This document shows positions 19,242-27,766 of a stretch of 58,861 bases of DNA, piece after piece (the first letter of the stretch is position 1; every line of letters starts with the position of its first letter). The notes below the pieces were generated by a model that searched no databases, was not told the DNA's origin, and saw only the letters and a program-made list of their open reading frames with translations. This DNA comes from Planctomycetota bacterium (lineage in GTDB: Bacteria > Planctomycetota > Phycisphaerae > Phycisphaerales > SM1A02). The stretch lies in assembly GCA_003671055.1 (NCBI GenBank), contig QWPV01000010.1, positions 1 to 58,861 on the forward strand. Direction: 5' to 3'. The translations under genes and the position numbers were made by a program.

Positions 19242-19733
19242 TTAGTGACCAGCGTCAGCTTCGTCGAGGATGGTGATGACTTCCGCAACTGTCGATGCTT
19301 GACGCAAGAAGTTTCGGAACTGATCCTTCGACAACTGGGAGTAGATCGATTGGATCGCAGCGAGATGCAACTCTGGACTCTCCTCGGGTGAGATGAGCAT
19401 AAAAATCGAGTGCACGGGTTGCTTATCGATCGAGTTGAACTCGACGCCAGCTTTGGAAACTCCGACGGCGACAAATGGGCGCGTCACACTTTTGTGCTTC
19501 GCGTGTGGCGTCGCAACGCCTTTCCCTAAGCCGGTCGAGCCGCGCTTCTCTCGGTCAATGATCGACTTCAGGAAGGTGGCCTTGATCTGCGGCGAGACTT
19601 TGCCCGCAGCCACAAGCGCATCGAGGAGTTCATGAATGGCGTCATCGCGCTTTGTCGCGACGAGCGTCGGAATGATCGCTTTGTCGATGATGAGCTCGCG
19701 CAACTTCATCGGTTCAGTTTTTGCTGTAGCCAT
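19242..19733 (-). CDS. ptsN: PTS EIIA-like regulatory protein (PtsN type)
   Basis: 163 residues from ATG 19733. The mannitol/fructose/Ntr IIA fold is shown by REKRGSTGLGKGVATPHAKH with the phosphorylatable H77, and by the PEESPELHLAAIQSIYSQL segment. No permease domains are encoded, so a regulatory role like EIIA-Ntr is likelier than sugar uptake. The start lies 14 bases after the hpf stop; MKLREL at residue 9 is an alternative start. The phosphate donor would be the neighbouring HPr. Confidence 0.9.
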   Translation of the reverse strand: MATAKTEPMKLRELIIDKAIIPTLVATKRDDAIHELLDALVAAGKVSPQIKATFLKSIIDREKRGSTGLGKGVATPHAKHKSVTRPFVAVGVSKAGVEFNSIDKQPVHSIFMLISPEESPELHLAAIQSIYSQLSKDQFRNFLRQASTVAEVITILDEADAGH

Positions 19734-19746
19734 AGGAGTGCTTTGC

Positions 19747-20043
19747 TCAGTGCTTCTTGTTGCGGACACGTTCTTTCCAGTCAACGAGGACGCGTGCTTC
19801 CTTGTCCGAAGCGGCATCGATCGCAGCATAGAGATCAGCGTCGCGCGCGTTCACGATGAAGTCCTCGTGATGTTCGACATCGACGATGAACTCGACGTGG
19901 TAGCCGTTGTGTTCCTTCTCAATCACGACATCGATCCCTAGCACGCGGTCGAAGTATCTCGTAAGTCGTTCGGCCTTCTTCGTGGCGTATGCCTCGATTG
20001 CTTCCGTGATTTCGATGTGCTTGCCTTTGACTTTGATCTGCAT
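19747..20043 (-). CDS. hpf: Ribosome hibernation-promoting factor, short form
   Basis: 98 residues from ATG 20043 (MQIKVKGKHIEITEAI). The protein binds the 30S decoding region and promotes inactive ribosome dimers or stabilises them in starvation. IEKEHNGYHVEFIVDVEHH and DADLYAAIDAASDKEARV are typical of the HPF/RaiA fold. It lacks the C-terminal dimerisation domain, so it is the short type. An upstream in-frame ATG at 20100 is less likely because residues before MQI do not fit the family. It heads the hpf-ptsN-ptsH cluster. Confidence 0.92.
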   Translation of the reverse strand: MQIKVKGKHIEITEAIEAYATKKAERLTRYFDRVLGIDVVIEKEHNGYHVEFIVDVEHHEDFIVNARDADLYAAIDAASDKEARVLVDWKERVRNKKH

Positions 20044-20172
20044 GGGATATGGCTGCCTGTCCGGGTTTCGAAGAATAAACGCGGCGCCGACAAAACCCAT
20101 TCGTGCGCACGCGGGTTGGAAGTGTACGCCCTTGCATGGCGTGCGAGGCGGCTTTGATTGCCGGAGAAACAG

Positions 20173-21585
20173 TTAACGCAAAGCTCTCGGTGATACCTGC
20201 ACAGTTGCATCGTCCTTACCACGACGGTATCGGACGGCGATCGCTGTACCGACCTGAAGTTTGGCACATGCCATCTGCAACTCGATTCTGCTTCGTACCG
20301 GTTCATCGCCCACCGCAATGATCACATCATCCTTGCGAAGTCCCGCCGCCTCCGCTGCACTTGACTTGATGAAGCGGGTGATTCGTGCGCCATCACCGGT
20401 GTCTTCAGTCTCCACACCCAACGCCGCATCGCCGCGCTGCACCATGTCGTCGACGGCTCCGCGCGCGAGCACCCATTTGCGCCAGCGCTGTTCGATCTTA
20501 GTGAGCGGTTCGTGGAAGATGCGTTCGAGTGCGGTTGCTCCGGTCGCGTCGAGGTCGTAGGTGAGGATGTACTCGACAAAAAATGCGTCTACCTTCTTCT
20601 CGCGCGCGAGAAACTCGAAGATCGATCGGACTTCTGGATAGAGCGCGTCTGCGTCGCTCATGAAGTCTTTCGCAGAGAGCGCAAATAGCGTTCGCCAGGA
20701 GCGTGCGATGCCTGCTTGCACTTGTTTACGAGCAAAATTGTGCCGCATGTTGGGGCGGAACGTGAAGGTACCGCGTGCGTCGCGGTCATAATCTTCGTAG
20801 AGACTTGCGAGGCCTTCTTGAATCCAAATTGGATGGCGCTGACGGCTTCGTTCCATGAACGCGAAGTGCATGAGGTGGACAAACTCGTGTTGCAAACTGC
20901 CGCCAGTGTCACGCGTGACGAGTCGACGCGGACCATGTTCGTACATCCCACGGACATTGTCGTTCGCGAGATACTTTGACGCGTCGCTCTCACGCAGCAC
21001 CGCAATGAGCACTTCTTCGCGCGGCATCTCGCCAAAGTAGGCGCTGGCGAGATGATCAGCAAGTTGTTCGATCATCAACTTCATTCGCGCGTGCGCAGAC
21101 TCCGGCAGCGCGGTCGCGTACCAGAGTCCGTGCGCAGCATCGTGCTCGTAGCGATAGTGTTCGCCGTGCGATTGCTTGAATGTTTCGAGAGCAGCGGGGG
21201 TCCGCGTACGTGGCTCGCGCGATTTCGGCACAGAAGCTGCCGCTTCAAGAATCGCTGTATAGGTGGGATGCTTGTGCAGTGGATCGAGATCGGGATCGGT
21301 CTCGATCAAGGTGAAGTCGCGGAACCCAGCCTTCACACATGCGACGAGTCGATCCGCAGCGAGGTCGAGTTTTCCAAGTTGGGCGAGCGCGCACGCATCG
21401 TTGTAGAGAAGAACGGTGTCAGTCGGGTTCGCCTTCAGTGATTCAACGATGCGCGCGTGTGCATCATCCCAGCGCCTCGCAAGAAGGAGTCGCTCGATGG
21501 TCGGTGCATCGGGAGGTGGCGCGGCGTCAGTGCGCGCGCCATAGAGGAGCGCGCAGGCGGTGAAGATTGCGATGAGGAGCCGCAC
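20173..21585 (-). CDS. Secreted gluzincin-like peptidase with TPR-like and PDZ regions
   Basis: 470 residues from GTG 21585. A signal peptide (residues 1-22, ending TDAA) is followed by a helical TPR-like segment (about 28-118). The catalytic part has HEFVH at 233-237 and a probable third ligand in WIQEGLASLYE (E257), the arrangement of the MA clan/DUF1570-type peptidases. A PDZ-like domain occupies about 395-465 (RITRFIKSSAAEAAGLRKDD). It most likely acts outside the cytoplasmic membrane; the substrate is unknown. It shares the strand with purN upstream (36-base gap). Confidence 0.8.
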   Translation of the reverse strand: MRLLIAIFTACALLYGARTDAAPPPDAPTIERLLLARRWDDAHARIVESLKANPTDTVLLYNDACALAQLGKLDLAADRLVACVKAGFRDFTLIETDPDLDPLHKHPTYTAILEAAASVPKSREPRTRTPAALETFKQSHGEHYRYEHDAAHGLWYATALPESAHARMKLMIEQLADHLASAYFGEMPREEVLIAVLRESDASKYLANDNVRGMYEHGPRRLVTRDTGGSLQHEFVHLMHFAFMERSRQRHPIWIQEGLASLYEDYDRDARGTFTFRPNMRHNFARKQVQAGIARSWRTLFALSAKDFMSDADALYPEVRSIFEFLAREKKVDAFFVEYILTYDLDATGATALERIFHEPLTKIEQRWRKWVLARGAVDDMVQRGDAALGVETEDTGDGARITRFIKSSAAEAAGLRKDDVIIAVGDEPVRSRIELQMACAKLQVGTAIAVRYRRGKDDATVQVSPRALR

Positions 21586-21621
21586 GCATCGAAGTCTATT
21601 CGGGTTGGATGCGAAAGCGAA

Positions 21622-22239
21622 CTACTTGCGAGCGTGGTTGGGAAACTTTGCGTTGGCGATCCACAGTGCGACGGCTTCGGGGTACGCAATGCACTCGGCT
21701 GCGAACACGCGTTCCGCGAGCGATTCTGGCGTGTCGCCTTTGAGTACCGGCACCCGCGTCTGTGCGATCGTTTCGCCGTGATCGTATTCCTCATCGACGA
21801 GATGCACGGTGCAACCGGTCTCCGTGCGACCTGCAGCAAGCACCGCTTCGTGCACATGCATCCCGAACATGCCTTTGCCGCCGAACGCAGGCAGTAGGGC
21901 GGGGTGCATGTTGAGCACGCGATTTGTCCAGCGCGTACCGACGCGGAATTTACGCAGATATCCAGCGAGGCAGATCAGTTCCGCGTTGGCTCCTTCGAGC
22001 GCGCGATCGATCGAATCATCGAGTACAGGCGTGTCGCGCGGAACGATGATGACTGGCATTCCCGCGGCTCTGCAGTGCGCAACGCCAGAAACTTCTTCGC
22101 GATGCGCGATGACAATTGTGGTGATCGCGTCCACCGCGTGTCGTTGAAACGCTGCGTGCAGATTGAGCGCGGAGCGACCGCCGCCGGAGATCAGCATCGC
22201 GACGCGAACCGGGGATGACGGCACGGATGCGTGTTCCAT
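21622..22239 (-). CDS. purN: Phosphoribosylglycinamide formyltransferase
   Basis: 205 residues; transfers formyl from 10-formyltetrahydrofolate to GAR in purine synthesis. ISGGGRSALN opens the fold, LAGYLRKF and NMHPALLPAFGGKGM carry the catalytic Asn-His pair, and VHLVDEEYDHGETIAQ carries the conserved Asp. ATG 22239 begins one base after the upstream thioesterase stop, which suggests translational coupling. The family length (about 190-215) fits. Confidence 0.95.
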   Translation of the reverse strand: MEHASVPSSPVRVAMLISGGGRSALNLHAAFQRHAVDAITTIVIAHREEVSGVAHCRAAGMPVIIVPRDTPVLDDSIDRALEGANAELICLAGYLRKFRVGTRWTNRVLNMHPALLPAFGGKGMFGMHVHEAVLAAGRTETGCTVHLVDEEYDHGETIAQTRVPVLKGDTPESLAERVFAAECIAYPEAVALWIANAKFPNHARK

Positions 22240-22240
22240 T

Positions 22241-22693
22241 TCAGCTTTGCAAACCAAACGCAGTTGCGATAGGCATGGAGGGCGGCGAGCGGAATGGAAT
22301 TGGTTTTCCCGCAGCGTTGGTGCTGACCATCGTGACTGTCGCTGTCGTGACGTTGATCACATCAGCGGTTGAAAATCGTTCTGCTTCTACTCGTACGTTT
22401 ACCGTGATACTCGTCGTTCCAAATCGCGCGACCTTCGTCCAGCAGGTGAGCATGTCGCCCATCCACACAGGATGTTGAAACTCCACGCGTTCAATCGAGA
22501 CGGTGAGCCAGCGATGCACCCCGTGTCGTCGTGCTTCGACATAAGTTGCTTCATCGATCATCGACAAGATCACGCCGCCGAAGATTGATCCCTGATGATT
22601 CGCGCTCTTGGGTTGCGTGATGTGGCGCAGCGCGAGTGACCAGGTTTCGTCGCGAGCCTCAAACGGAGTTTGCGGATGAGTTGGAGAGGACAT
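22241..22693 (-). CDS. Hotdog-fold acyl-CoA thioesterase
   Basis: 150 residues from ATG 22693 (MSSPTHPQTPF). ANHQGSIFGGVILSMIDEAT matches the NxHGxxFGG helix-turn of YciA/BACH-like acyl-CoA hydrolases, and WLTVSIERVEFQHPVWMGD is the adjoining strand. The enzyme would hydrolyse acyl-CoA to free acid and CoA. Two upstream in-frame ATGs (22705 and 22729 region) are possible but precede the family's N-terminus. It is directly followed by purN. Confidence 0.88.
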   Translation of the reverse strand: MSSPTHPQTPFEARDETWSLALRHITQPKSANHQGSIFGGVILSMIDEATYVEARRHGVHRWLTVSIERVEFQHPVWMGDMLTCWTKVARFGTTSITVNVRVEAERFSTADVINVTTATVTMVSTNAAGKPIPFRSPPSMPIATAFGLQS

Positions 22694-22832
22694 TGCACAC
22701 ATCATGGGGCGAAGACCGACCCATCGCAACTGCGCATTTCAGGCGATTTTGGCGTGAGGGGAATCGAAGTTCTCGGAATTGCTCATCCAGATGCACCTTC
22801 GCGCCGATCTCCATTCCACGCTTGGTTCTCGC

Positions 22833-24377
22833 ATGCCCACTGTCAGCATCATCATCCCTAACTTCAACAACGGTCGTCAGAGCGCGCATGATGGCGCGCG
22901 TGATTTTCTTGGCGAACTGTTGAGCAGCCTTGAGCGAACGCTTTCGCAGGAGTCAGTCTCATTCGAGATCTTGATTGCGGATGACGGTTCGACTGATGAC
23001 AGCCTTACAACGGCGCGAACGTGGGCGGCAAAGCGGTTGCCTGATGGCCGACCGTTTTTGCGTTTGATCGAACTTCCACATTGCGGCGTACTTTCCACCG
23101 TCCTCAATCGATTGCTCGCGGAGGCGAAGGGGAAGTACATCGCGCGCCTTGATGGCGACATCGTGCTTCAGACTCCGAACTGGATCAGCGAACTCATGCA
23201 CGCGTTTGAGACGGATGCAAACATCGGTGTGATCACAGGTGTGCAACTTCTCTCGAATGGCCGCGTGCATGCGTTTGGTGATGATCTCTACGGACCTCGC
23301 GGCTACCGACATACGCATCGCGGTGCGCCGCTTTCTGCGCTTCCCCTGACGCACGAAGTCGATCACGCGATGGGCTGCTTTTACTGCACGCGGCGTGAAG
23401 TGGAACAGACTGCGGGTCTGTACGACGACGCGATGCTTCGCGGACAGACCGAGGAGTACGGCGTTCGTGTGCGGAAGGCCGGTTGGAAGGTGATTGCCAC
23501 GCGCGCCATCGTGTTTGAACACTGGCACATGGAGCGACACCGACGCGCGAACAGTGCAGATGCTTCGGGTGCGCTCGAAGGCATGCTCGCGCGTTTCCGC
23601 TTGAAACATGGCTTTGATCGACTTGCGCCCGATCTCGAAGAAGTGCTCGCGAGTGCTGCGGGAACGCCGATGCTCTGGCGCGATCTGAAGAACGGCGGCG
23701 GTGACTCATCGCCAATGGAACTCGCACATTTCGCGCAAAACACTCGGTTGCAAGCACGACTCGCGGAAGAAATTCTTGCCGTGACGCAAGGTTGTGCATC
23801 GCAAGCGGGTGCCCAACCATGCATCATCGGCTGTGGTGTTGGGCTTCTCCCGAGAGCGCTCGCGAAGCATGGTGTGCGATGCGTCGCGGTGGAGCGCGAA
23901 GGCAGCGCGTGTGCGACAGCGCGCGCGATCCTCGGAAGCGCGGCGGATTTCATTTGCGGCGTGCAGGATCTCGCGAAACTTCCGTTCGCGGATGCATCGC
24001 AACGGTTCATGCTTGTCACCGGCGCACTTGAACGATACTGGAACCCAGTGGGTCTCTTGAAGGAACTTCGTCGCGTGCTCGCACACGATGGACTGCTCAC
24101 GCTGCGCAGCGAAATTCGTCACGACGATGCAGCCGAGGATGTCTCCGATCCGCGCCATCTCTTCACCGTCACTGAACTTCGAGATCTCTTGCAGCACAGC
24201 GGCTTTTTTACCGTTGCGGGAGAAGCGCAATATTTCGAGAAGTCCGGCGTATTGCAGGTTCCATTGCAGTGCGGCACGCAGACGATCGGTCGCGGCTACT
24301 TCAGCGAATTCGGCTCAAACGCCGGGTCTTCGCTGGTGATGCAGTCACTGGAGCACGCGCGCGAAGCATCGGTTTGA
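22833..24377 (+). CDS. Family 2 glycosyltransferase fused to a SAM-dependent methyltransferase
   Basis: 514 residues from ATG 22833 (MPTVSIIIPNFNNG). The N-terminal GT-A domain has EILIADDGSTDDS and ARLDGDIVLQ (the DxD-like motif), and residues to about 250 complete a GT2 transferase. The C-terminal half, from about 340, is a class I methyltransferase: IIGCGVGLLPRALAKHGVRC is the SAM-binding loop, and LKELRRVLAHDGLLTLRSE is post-motif. A two-activity enzyme that adds and methylates a sugar on a surface glycan is plausible. The 3' end overlaps uvrA, on the other strand, by 77 bases. Confidence 0.86.
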   Translation: MPTVSIIIPNFNNGRQSAHDGARDFLGELLSSLERTLSQESVSFEILIADDGSTDDSLTTARTWAAKRLPDGRPFLRLIELPHCGVLSTVLNRLLAEAKGKYIARLDGDIVLQTPNWISELMHAFETDANIGVITGVQLLSNGRVHAFGDDLYGPRGYRHTHRGAPLSALPLTHEVDHAMGCFYCTRREVEQTAGLYDDAMLRGQTEEYGVRVRKAGWKVIATRAIVFEHWHMERHRRANSADASGALEGMLARFRLKHGFDRLAPDLEEVLASAAGTPMLWRDLKNGGGDSSPMELAHFAQNTRLQARLAEEILAVTQGCASQAGAQPCIIGCGVGLLPRALAKHGVRCVAVEREGSACATARAILGSAADFICGVQDLAKLPFADASQRFMLVTGALERYWNPVGLLKELRRVLAHDGLLTLRSEIRHDDAAEDVSDPRHLFTVTELRDLLQHSGFFTVAGEAQYFEKSGVLQVPLQCGTQTIGRGYFSEFGSNAGSSLVMQSLEHAREASV

Positions 24378-27261
24378 GCCACTTTGCCGTCCACGAGGTT
24401 GGATGCAGCGCGACGTCTTCCGGTGTTCCCGCACACACGATCAGTCCGCCGCGATCGCCGCCTTCGGGACCGAGATCGATGATCCAATCGGCGCACTTCA
24501 CAACATCAAGATTGTGTTCGATCACCACGAGCGTGTTGCCAGCGTCCGCGAGTCTGCTGAGTACGCGAAGCAATCGATCGACATCAGCAAAGTGCAAGCC
24601 TGTTGTCGGTTCATCAAGGACATACAGCGTGCGTCCATTCGAAGCGCCTGCACCGAGTTCCGTCGCAAGTTTGATGCGCTGCGCTTCACCGCCGGAAAGT
24701 GTGGTGGAGGCCTGACCAAGTTCGAGATAGCCGAGTCCAACATCCACGAGGCACTGCAGCATCTTGGCAATCTTCGTGTGCGCATCGAAAAACGTGGACG
24801 CGTCTTCGATTGTGGTCGCGAGGAGATCTGCGATGCTCTTTCCTTTGAACTTGATCTCCAGTGTTTCGCGTGCGTAGCGCGTGCCATCGCATACTTCACA
24901 CGGCACGAACACATCAGGAAGGAAGTGCATCTCGATGCGCTTCACGCCTTGTCCTTGACACGCTTCGCAACGACCACCTTTGACGTTGAATGAGAATCGT
25001 CCTGGCTCGTATCCGCGAATCTTCGATTCAGGAAGCATGGACCAGATGCGGCGTACATCATCGAAGATACCTGTGTACGTCGCGGGATTCGATCGGGGCG
25101 TTCGACCGATCGGCGCTTGATCCACCTCAACGATGCGATCAATCGCGCGGAGACCCGTGATTTTTCCATGCTCGCCTGGCGATTCCTTCGCTCCCGTGAG
25201 TGACTTCTGCAACGCCTTGAGCAAGATGTCGTTGACGAGCGTGGACTTCCCGCTGCCGCTCACGCCTGTCACGCAGATCATGCCACCGAGCGGAAAGACC
25301 GCGTCGATCCCCTTGAGGTTATTCGCTTTTGCGCCTTTCACAGTGATCGCGTGATCGAGCGAGAGTGCGCGTCGCGTTGCAGGCACGGCGATGGTTTTTC
25401 GTCCTGCGAGATAATCACCCGTGAGACTCGTCGGATGCATCGCGACTTCATGTGGAAGACCTTGCGCGACGATCTCACCGCCATGCCGACCAGGTCCTGG
25501 TCCGATGTCTATCAGCCAATCCGCTGCGCGAATGACATCTTCATCATGCTCGACCACGATCACGGAATTGCCGACATGACAGAGATTGCGCAGCGTCGCG
25601 AGGAGTCGATCGTTGTCGCGCTGATGTAATCCGATGGTTGGTTCATCGAGGACGTAGCACACGCCAACAAGCCCGCTGCCGACCTGCGTCGCAAGACGAA
25701 TGCGTTGCGCTTCGCCGCCTGAGAGCGTCATGCTCTTACGATTAAGTGAGAGATATTCGAGTCCGACGGACGCGAGAAACCCAAGGCGCGCATGCACTTC
25801 TTTCAGAATCGGCGCGGCGATCGCCTGCTGCTCTTTCGTGAGTGCAAGTGTGCTGACGAACCCGAGTGCACGCGTGACTGTGAGCGCTGCAACATCTGAG
25901 ATCGACAGCGAGAGCGCGCCGCTTTGCAGTTTCACGCCGAGTGCTTCTTTGCGGAGCCGCGCGCCGTCGCAGGCTTCGCACTTTGCGCTGCTCATATAGG
26001 CGTGAAGTCGCTCCTTTACAGCGTCGCTCTCTGTTTCGTTGTATCGCACTCGCAGGCTCGGAATCACACCGTCGAACTTGAAGCCGAGTTCTTTCCGGCG
26101 GTCACCAGTGCCGTGCATCAAGAGCGTGCGCTGGGCATCGGTGAGCGTGGAGTAGATCGTGCTTGCTTCAATCTGCAGCGCCTTGAGCACGACGCGAATC
26201 TGCCTTGCATACCAGCTGTTCATGCGAGGGCCGTTCTTCTTGAACGGCTCAATCGCATCGGTGACTTTCCGCGAGTGGTCGGGAACGACAAGCGCTTCAT
26301 CGAACTCATTGACGGTGCCGAGACCTGCGCAACTCGGGCACGCACCGTGCGGTGAGTTGAACGAGAAAAGCCGTGGCGCGAGTTCTTCAAGTGCGCACTC
26401 GGGGTGTTCGGCGCACGCGAACTTTTCGCTGAATCTATGCTCAACCCATTTTTCTTTAGCCTTCGCATCCTCGATCAACACAGTGAGTGCGCCGGAGGAC
26501 AATCGAAGCGCAGTCTCCACGCTTTCTGCGATGCGTTGTCGGCTGTCACCCTCAAGCGCGATGCGATCGACGACTGCTTCAATGTCGTGCATCTCGTATC
26601 GACCGAGTTCGAGCGGGTTCTCGCCGCCTGCTTTGAGCGTCTCGCGAATGTCCACAATGACCCCGTTCACACGCGCGCGGACGAGCCCTTGCTTCTGCAG
26701 GCTCTCGAGCACATCTTTGTGAAAACCCTTTTTCCCGCGGATAACACTCGCACACAGCATCGCGCGTTGCTTCGGAAACTTCGCGAGCAGCGTTTCGACA
26801 ATTTGGCTCGCGCTCGTCGCTTGAATCGGATTGCCGCAGCGGTGCAGCTTCTTGCCGCGAAGTTCTTCGTGCCAGCAGGTGGGCGTGCCGCAGCGCGCAT
26901 AGAGCAATCGGAGGTAATCCCAAATCTCTGTGGTCGTCGCGACGGTGGAGCGAGGCGAGTGACCGCCGCCGCGTTGTTCGATCGCAATAGTTGGAGGAAG
27001 CCCTTCGATCGCCTCGACATCTGGCTTTCCCATCTGATCGAGGAATTGGCGCGCGTAGGAGCTGAGCGACTCCATGTACTTGCGTTGGCCTTCCGCAAAG
27101 ATCGTGTCGAACGCGAGTGAGCTCTTGCCCGAACCGCTGACGCCTGTAATCACAACGAATCGATCGCGAGGCAGATCGACGCTCAGGTTCTTGAGATTGT
27201 GCTCTTTTGCGCCTCGAACGCGAATCGCGCGGGCAAGATCAATGGGGGTTCCGGCGCTCAT
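24301..27261 (-). CDS. uvrA: Excinuclease ABC subunit A
   Basis: 986 residues; the damage-sensing ATPase of nucleotide excision repair. It has two ABC modules with Walker A GVSGSGKSSLAFDTIFAEGQ and GVSGSGKSTLV, two signature motifs LSGGEAQRI, and zinc-binding cysteine pairs in CEACDGARL and CEACQGQG/CEVCDGTRY. The conserved end (AKWLKPML) is followed by a 20-residue basic tail that lies in the overlap with the glycosyltransferase gene. uvrB lies upstream on the same strand with 504 bases between. Confidence 0.97.
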   Translation of the reverse strand: MSAGTPIDLARAIRVRGAKEHNLKNLSVDLPRDRFVVITGVSGSGKSSLAFDTIFAEGQRKYMESLSSYARQFLDQMGKPDVEAIEGLPPTIAIEQRGGGHSPRSTVATTTEIWDYLRLLYARCGTPTCWHEELRGKKLHRCGNPIQATSASQIVETLLAKFPKQRAMLCASVIRGKKGFHKDVLESLQKQGLVRARVNGVIVDIRETLKAGGENPLELGRYEMHDIEAVVDRIALEGDSRQRIAESVETALRLSSGALTVLIEDAKAKEKWVEHRFSEKFACAEHPECALEELAPRLFSFNSPHGACPSCAGLGTVNEFDEALVVPDHSRKVTDAIEPFKKNGPRMNSWYARQIRVVLKALQIEASTIYSTLTDAQRTLLMHGTGDRRKELGFKFDGVIPSLRVRYNETESDAVKERLHAYMSSAKCEACDGARLRKEALGVKLQSGALSLSISDVAALTVTRALGFVSTLALTKEQQAIAAPILKEVHARLGFLASVGLEYLSLNRKSMTLSGGEAQRIRLATQVGSGLVGVCYVLDEPTIGLHQRDNDRLLATLRNLCHVGNSVIVVEHDEDVIRAADWLIDIGPGPGRHGGEIVAQGLPHEVAMHPTSLTGDYLAGRKTIAVPATRRALSLDHAITVKGAKANNLKGIDAVFPLGGMICVTGVSGSGKSTLVNDILLKALQKSLTGAKESPGEHGKITGLRAIDRIVEVDQAPIGRTPRSNPATYTGIFDDVRRIWSMLPESKIRGYEPGRFSFNVKGGRCEACQGQGVKRIEMHFLPDVFVPCEVCDGTRYARETLEIKFKGKSIADLLATTIEDASTFFDAHTKIAKMLQCLVDVGLGYLELGQASTTLSGGEAQRIKLATELGAGASNGRTLYVLDEPTTGLHFADVDRLLRVLSRLADAGNTLVVIEHNLDVVKCADWIIDLGPEGGDRGGLIVCAGTPEDVALHPTSWTAKWLKPMLRARAPVTASPAKTRRLSRIR

Positions 27262-27765
27262 TTGAGGGGAGATGGTAGGGGCACCGAACAGCGTTCGGCA
27301 CCGGCTTGTTCGAGGAGAGTTCAGGTGTTCTCAACCATCGGCAGAGGCTGAATTTGAGTCAGAGTTTGTCAATTCGCGCCACTTTGTTTCCAGATTCGAA
27401 TACTTCGTGCAGATTAAACGTCAATTGCGACGAACAACAGACGAGCAGAGTGCGTCCCACTCTCGCAGCGACCTGTTCGCCCAGTCTTTGACCTTTCGTA
27501 TGAGCATTGCTTCCCGTCCCACTACTCACCCAACCCACGCATTCGCGAGCCATGGCACGCGAAGCCAGGATGCGGTCGTGTGGTCGATGTGTGCAGTATC
27601 AACGACCGTCTCGACGAAACCTACGACAACCGAAACTGACACATGCAAGGGTTCGAACGAAAGTTCGAGCCCTTCTTCTTTAGCAGTTCGTGCGTCGGCG
27701 GGATTACTTGTGAGCGCAGAATGGCGTGCACTTGCGATTCGCGCGACGCGCCTTCACTTTAGGCG
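27262..27765 (-). other. 504-base region between uvrB and uvrA
   Basis: No recognisable gene. A 64-codon minus-strand frame (27359-27553, starting MARECVGWVSSGTG) has protein-like composition but no recognised family and no ribosome binding site. A hairpin overlaps the uvrB stop, and a strong terminator-like hairpin faces the + strand at 27648-27682. The uvrA promoter should be in this stretch; no convincing -35/-10 pair was seen. No LexA-type operator was recognised by eye. Confidence 0.4.
27648..27682 (+). terminator. Intrinsic terminator, + strand
   Basis: An 11-bp stem (27648-27658 with 27663-27673, one G-T wobble) closes a GAAA tetraloop and is followed by TTCTTCTTT. The T-rich tail is only on the + strand, yet both neighbouring genes are on the minus strand, so it implies a + strand transcript starting between about 27262 and 27640. 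Confidence 0.6.
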
Positions 27766-27766
27766 C
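27748..27766 (-). other. Hairpin at the uvrB stop codon
   Basis: GCGCCT and AGGCGC (27748-27753 and 27761-27766) form a perfect 6-bp stem with a 7-base loop, reaching into the uvrB TAG. No T-run follows, so it may stabilise the mRNA end or be incidental. Confidence 0.35.
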
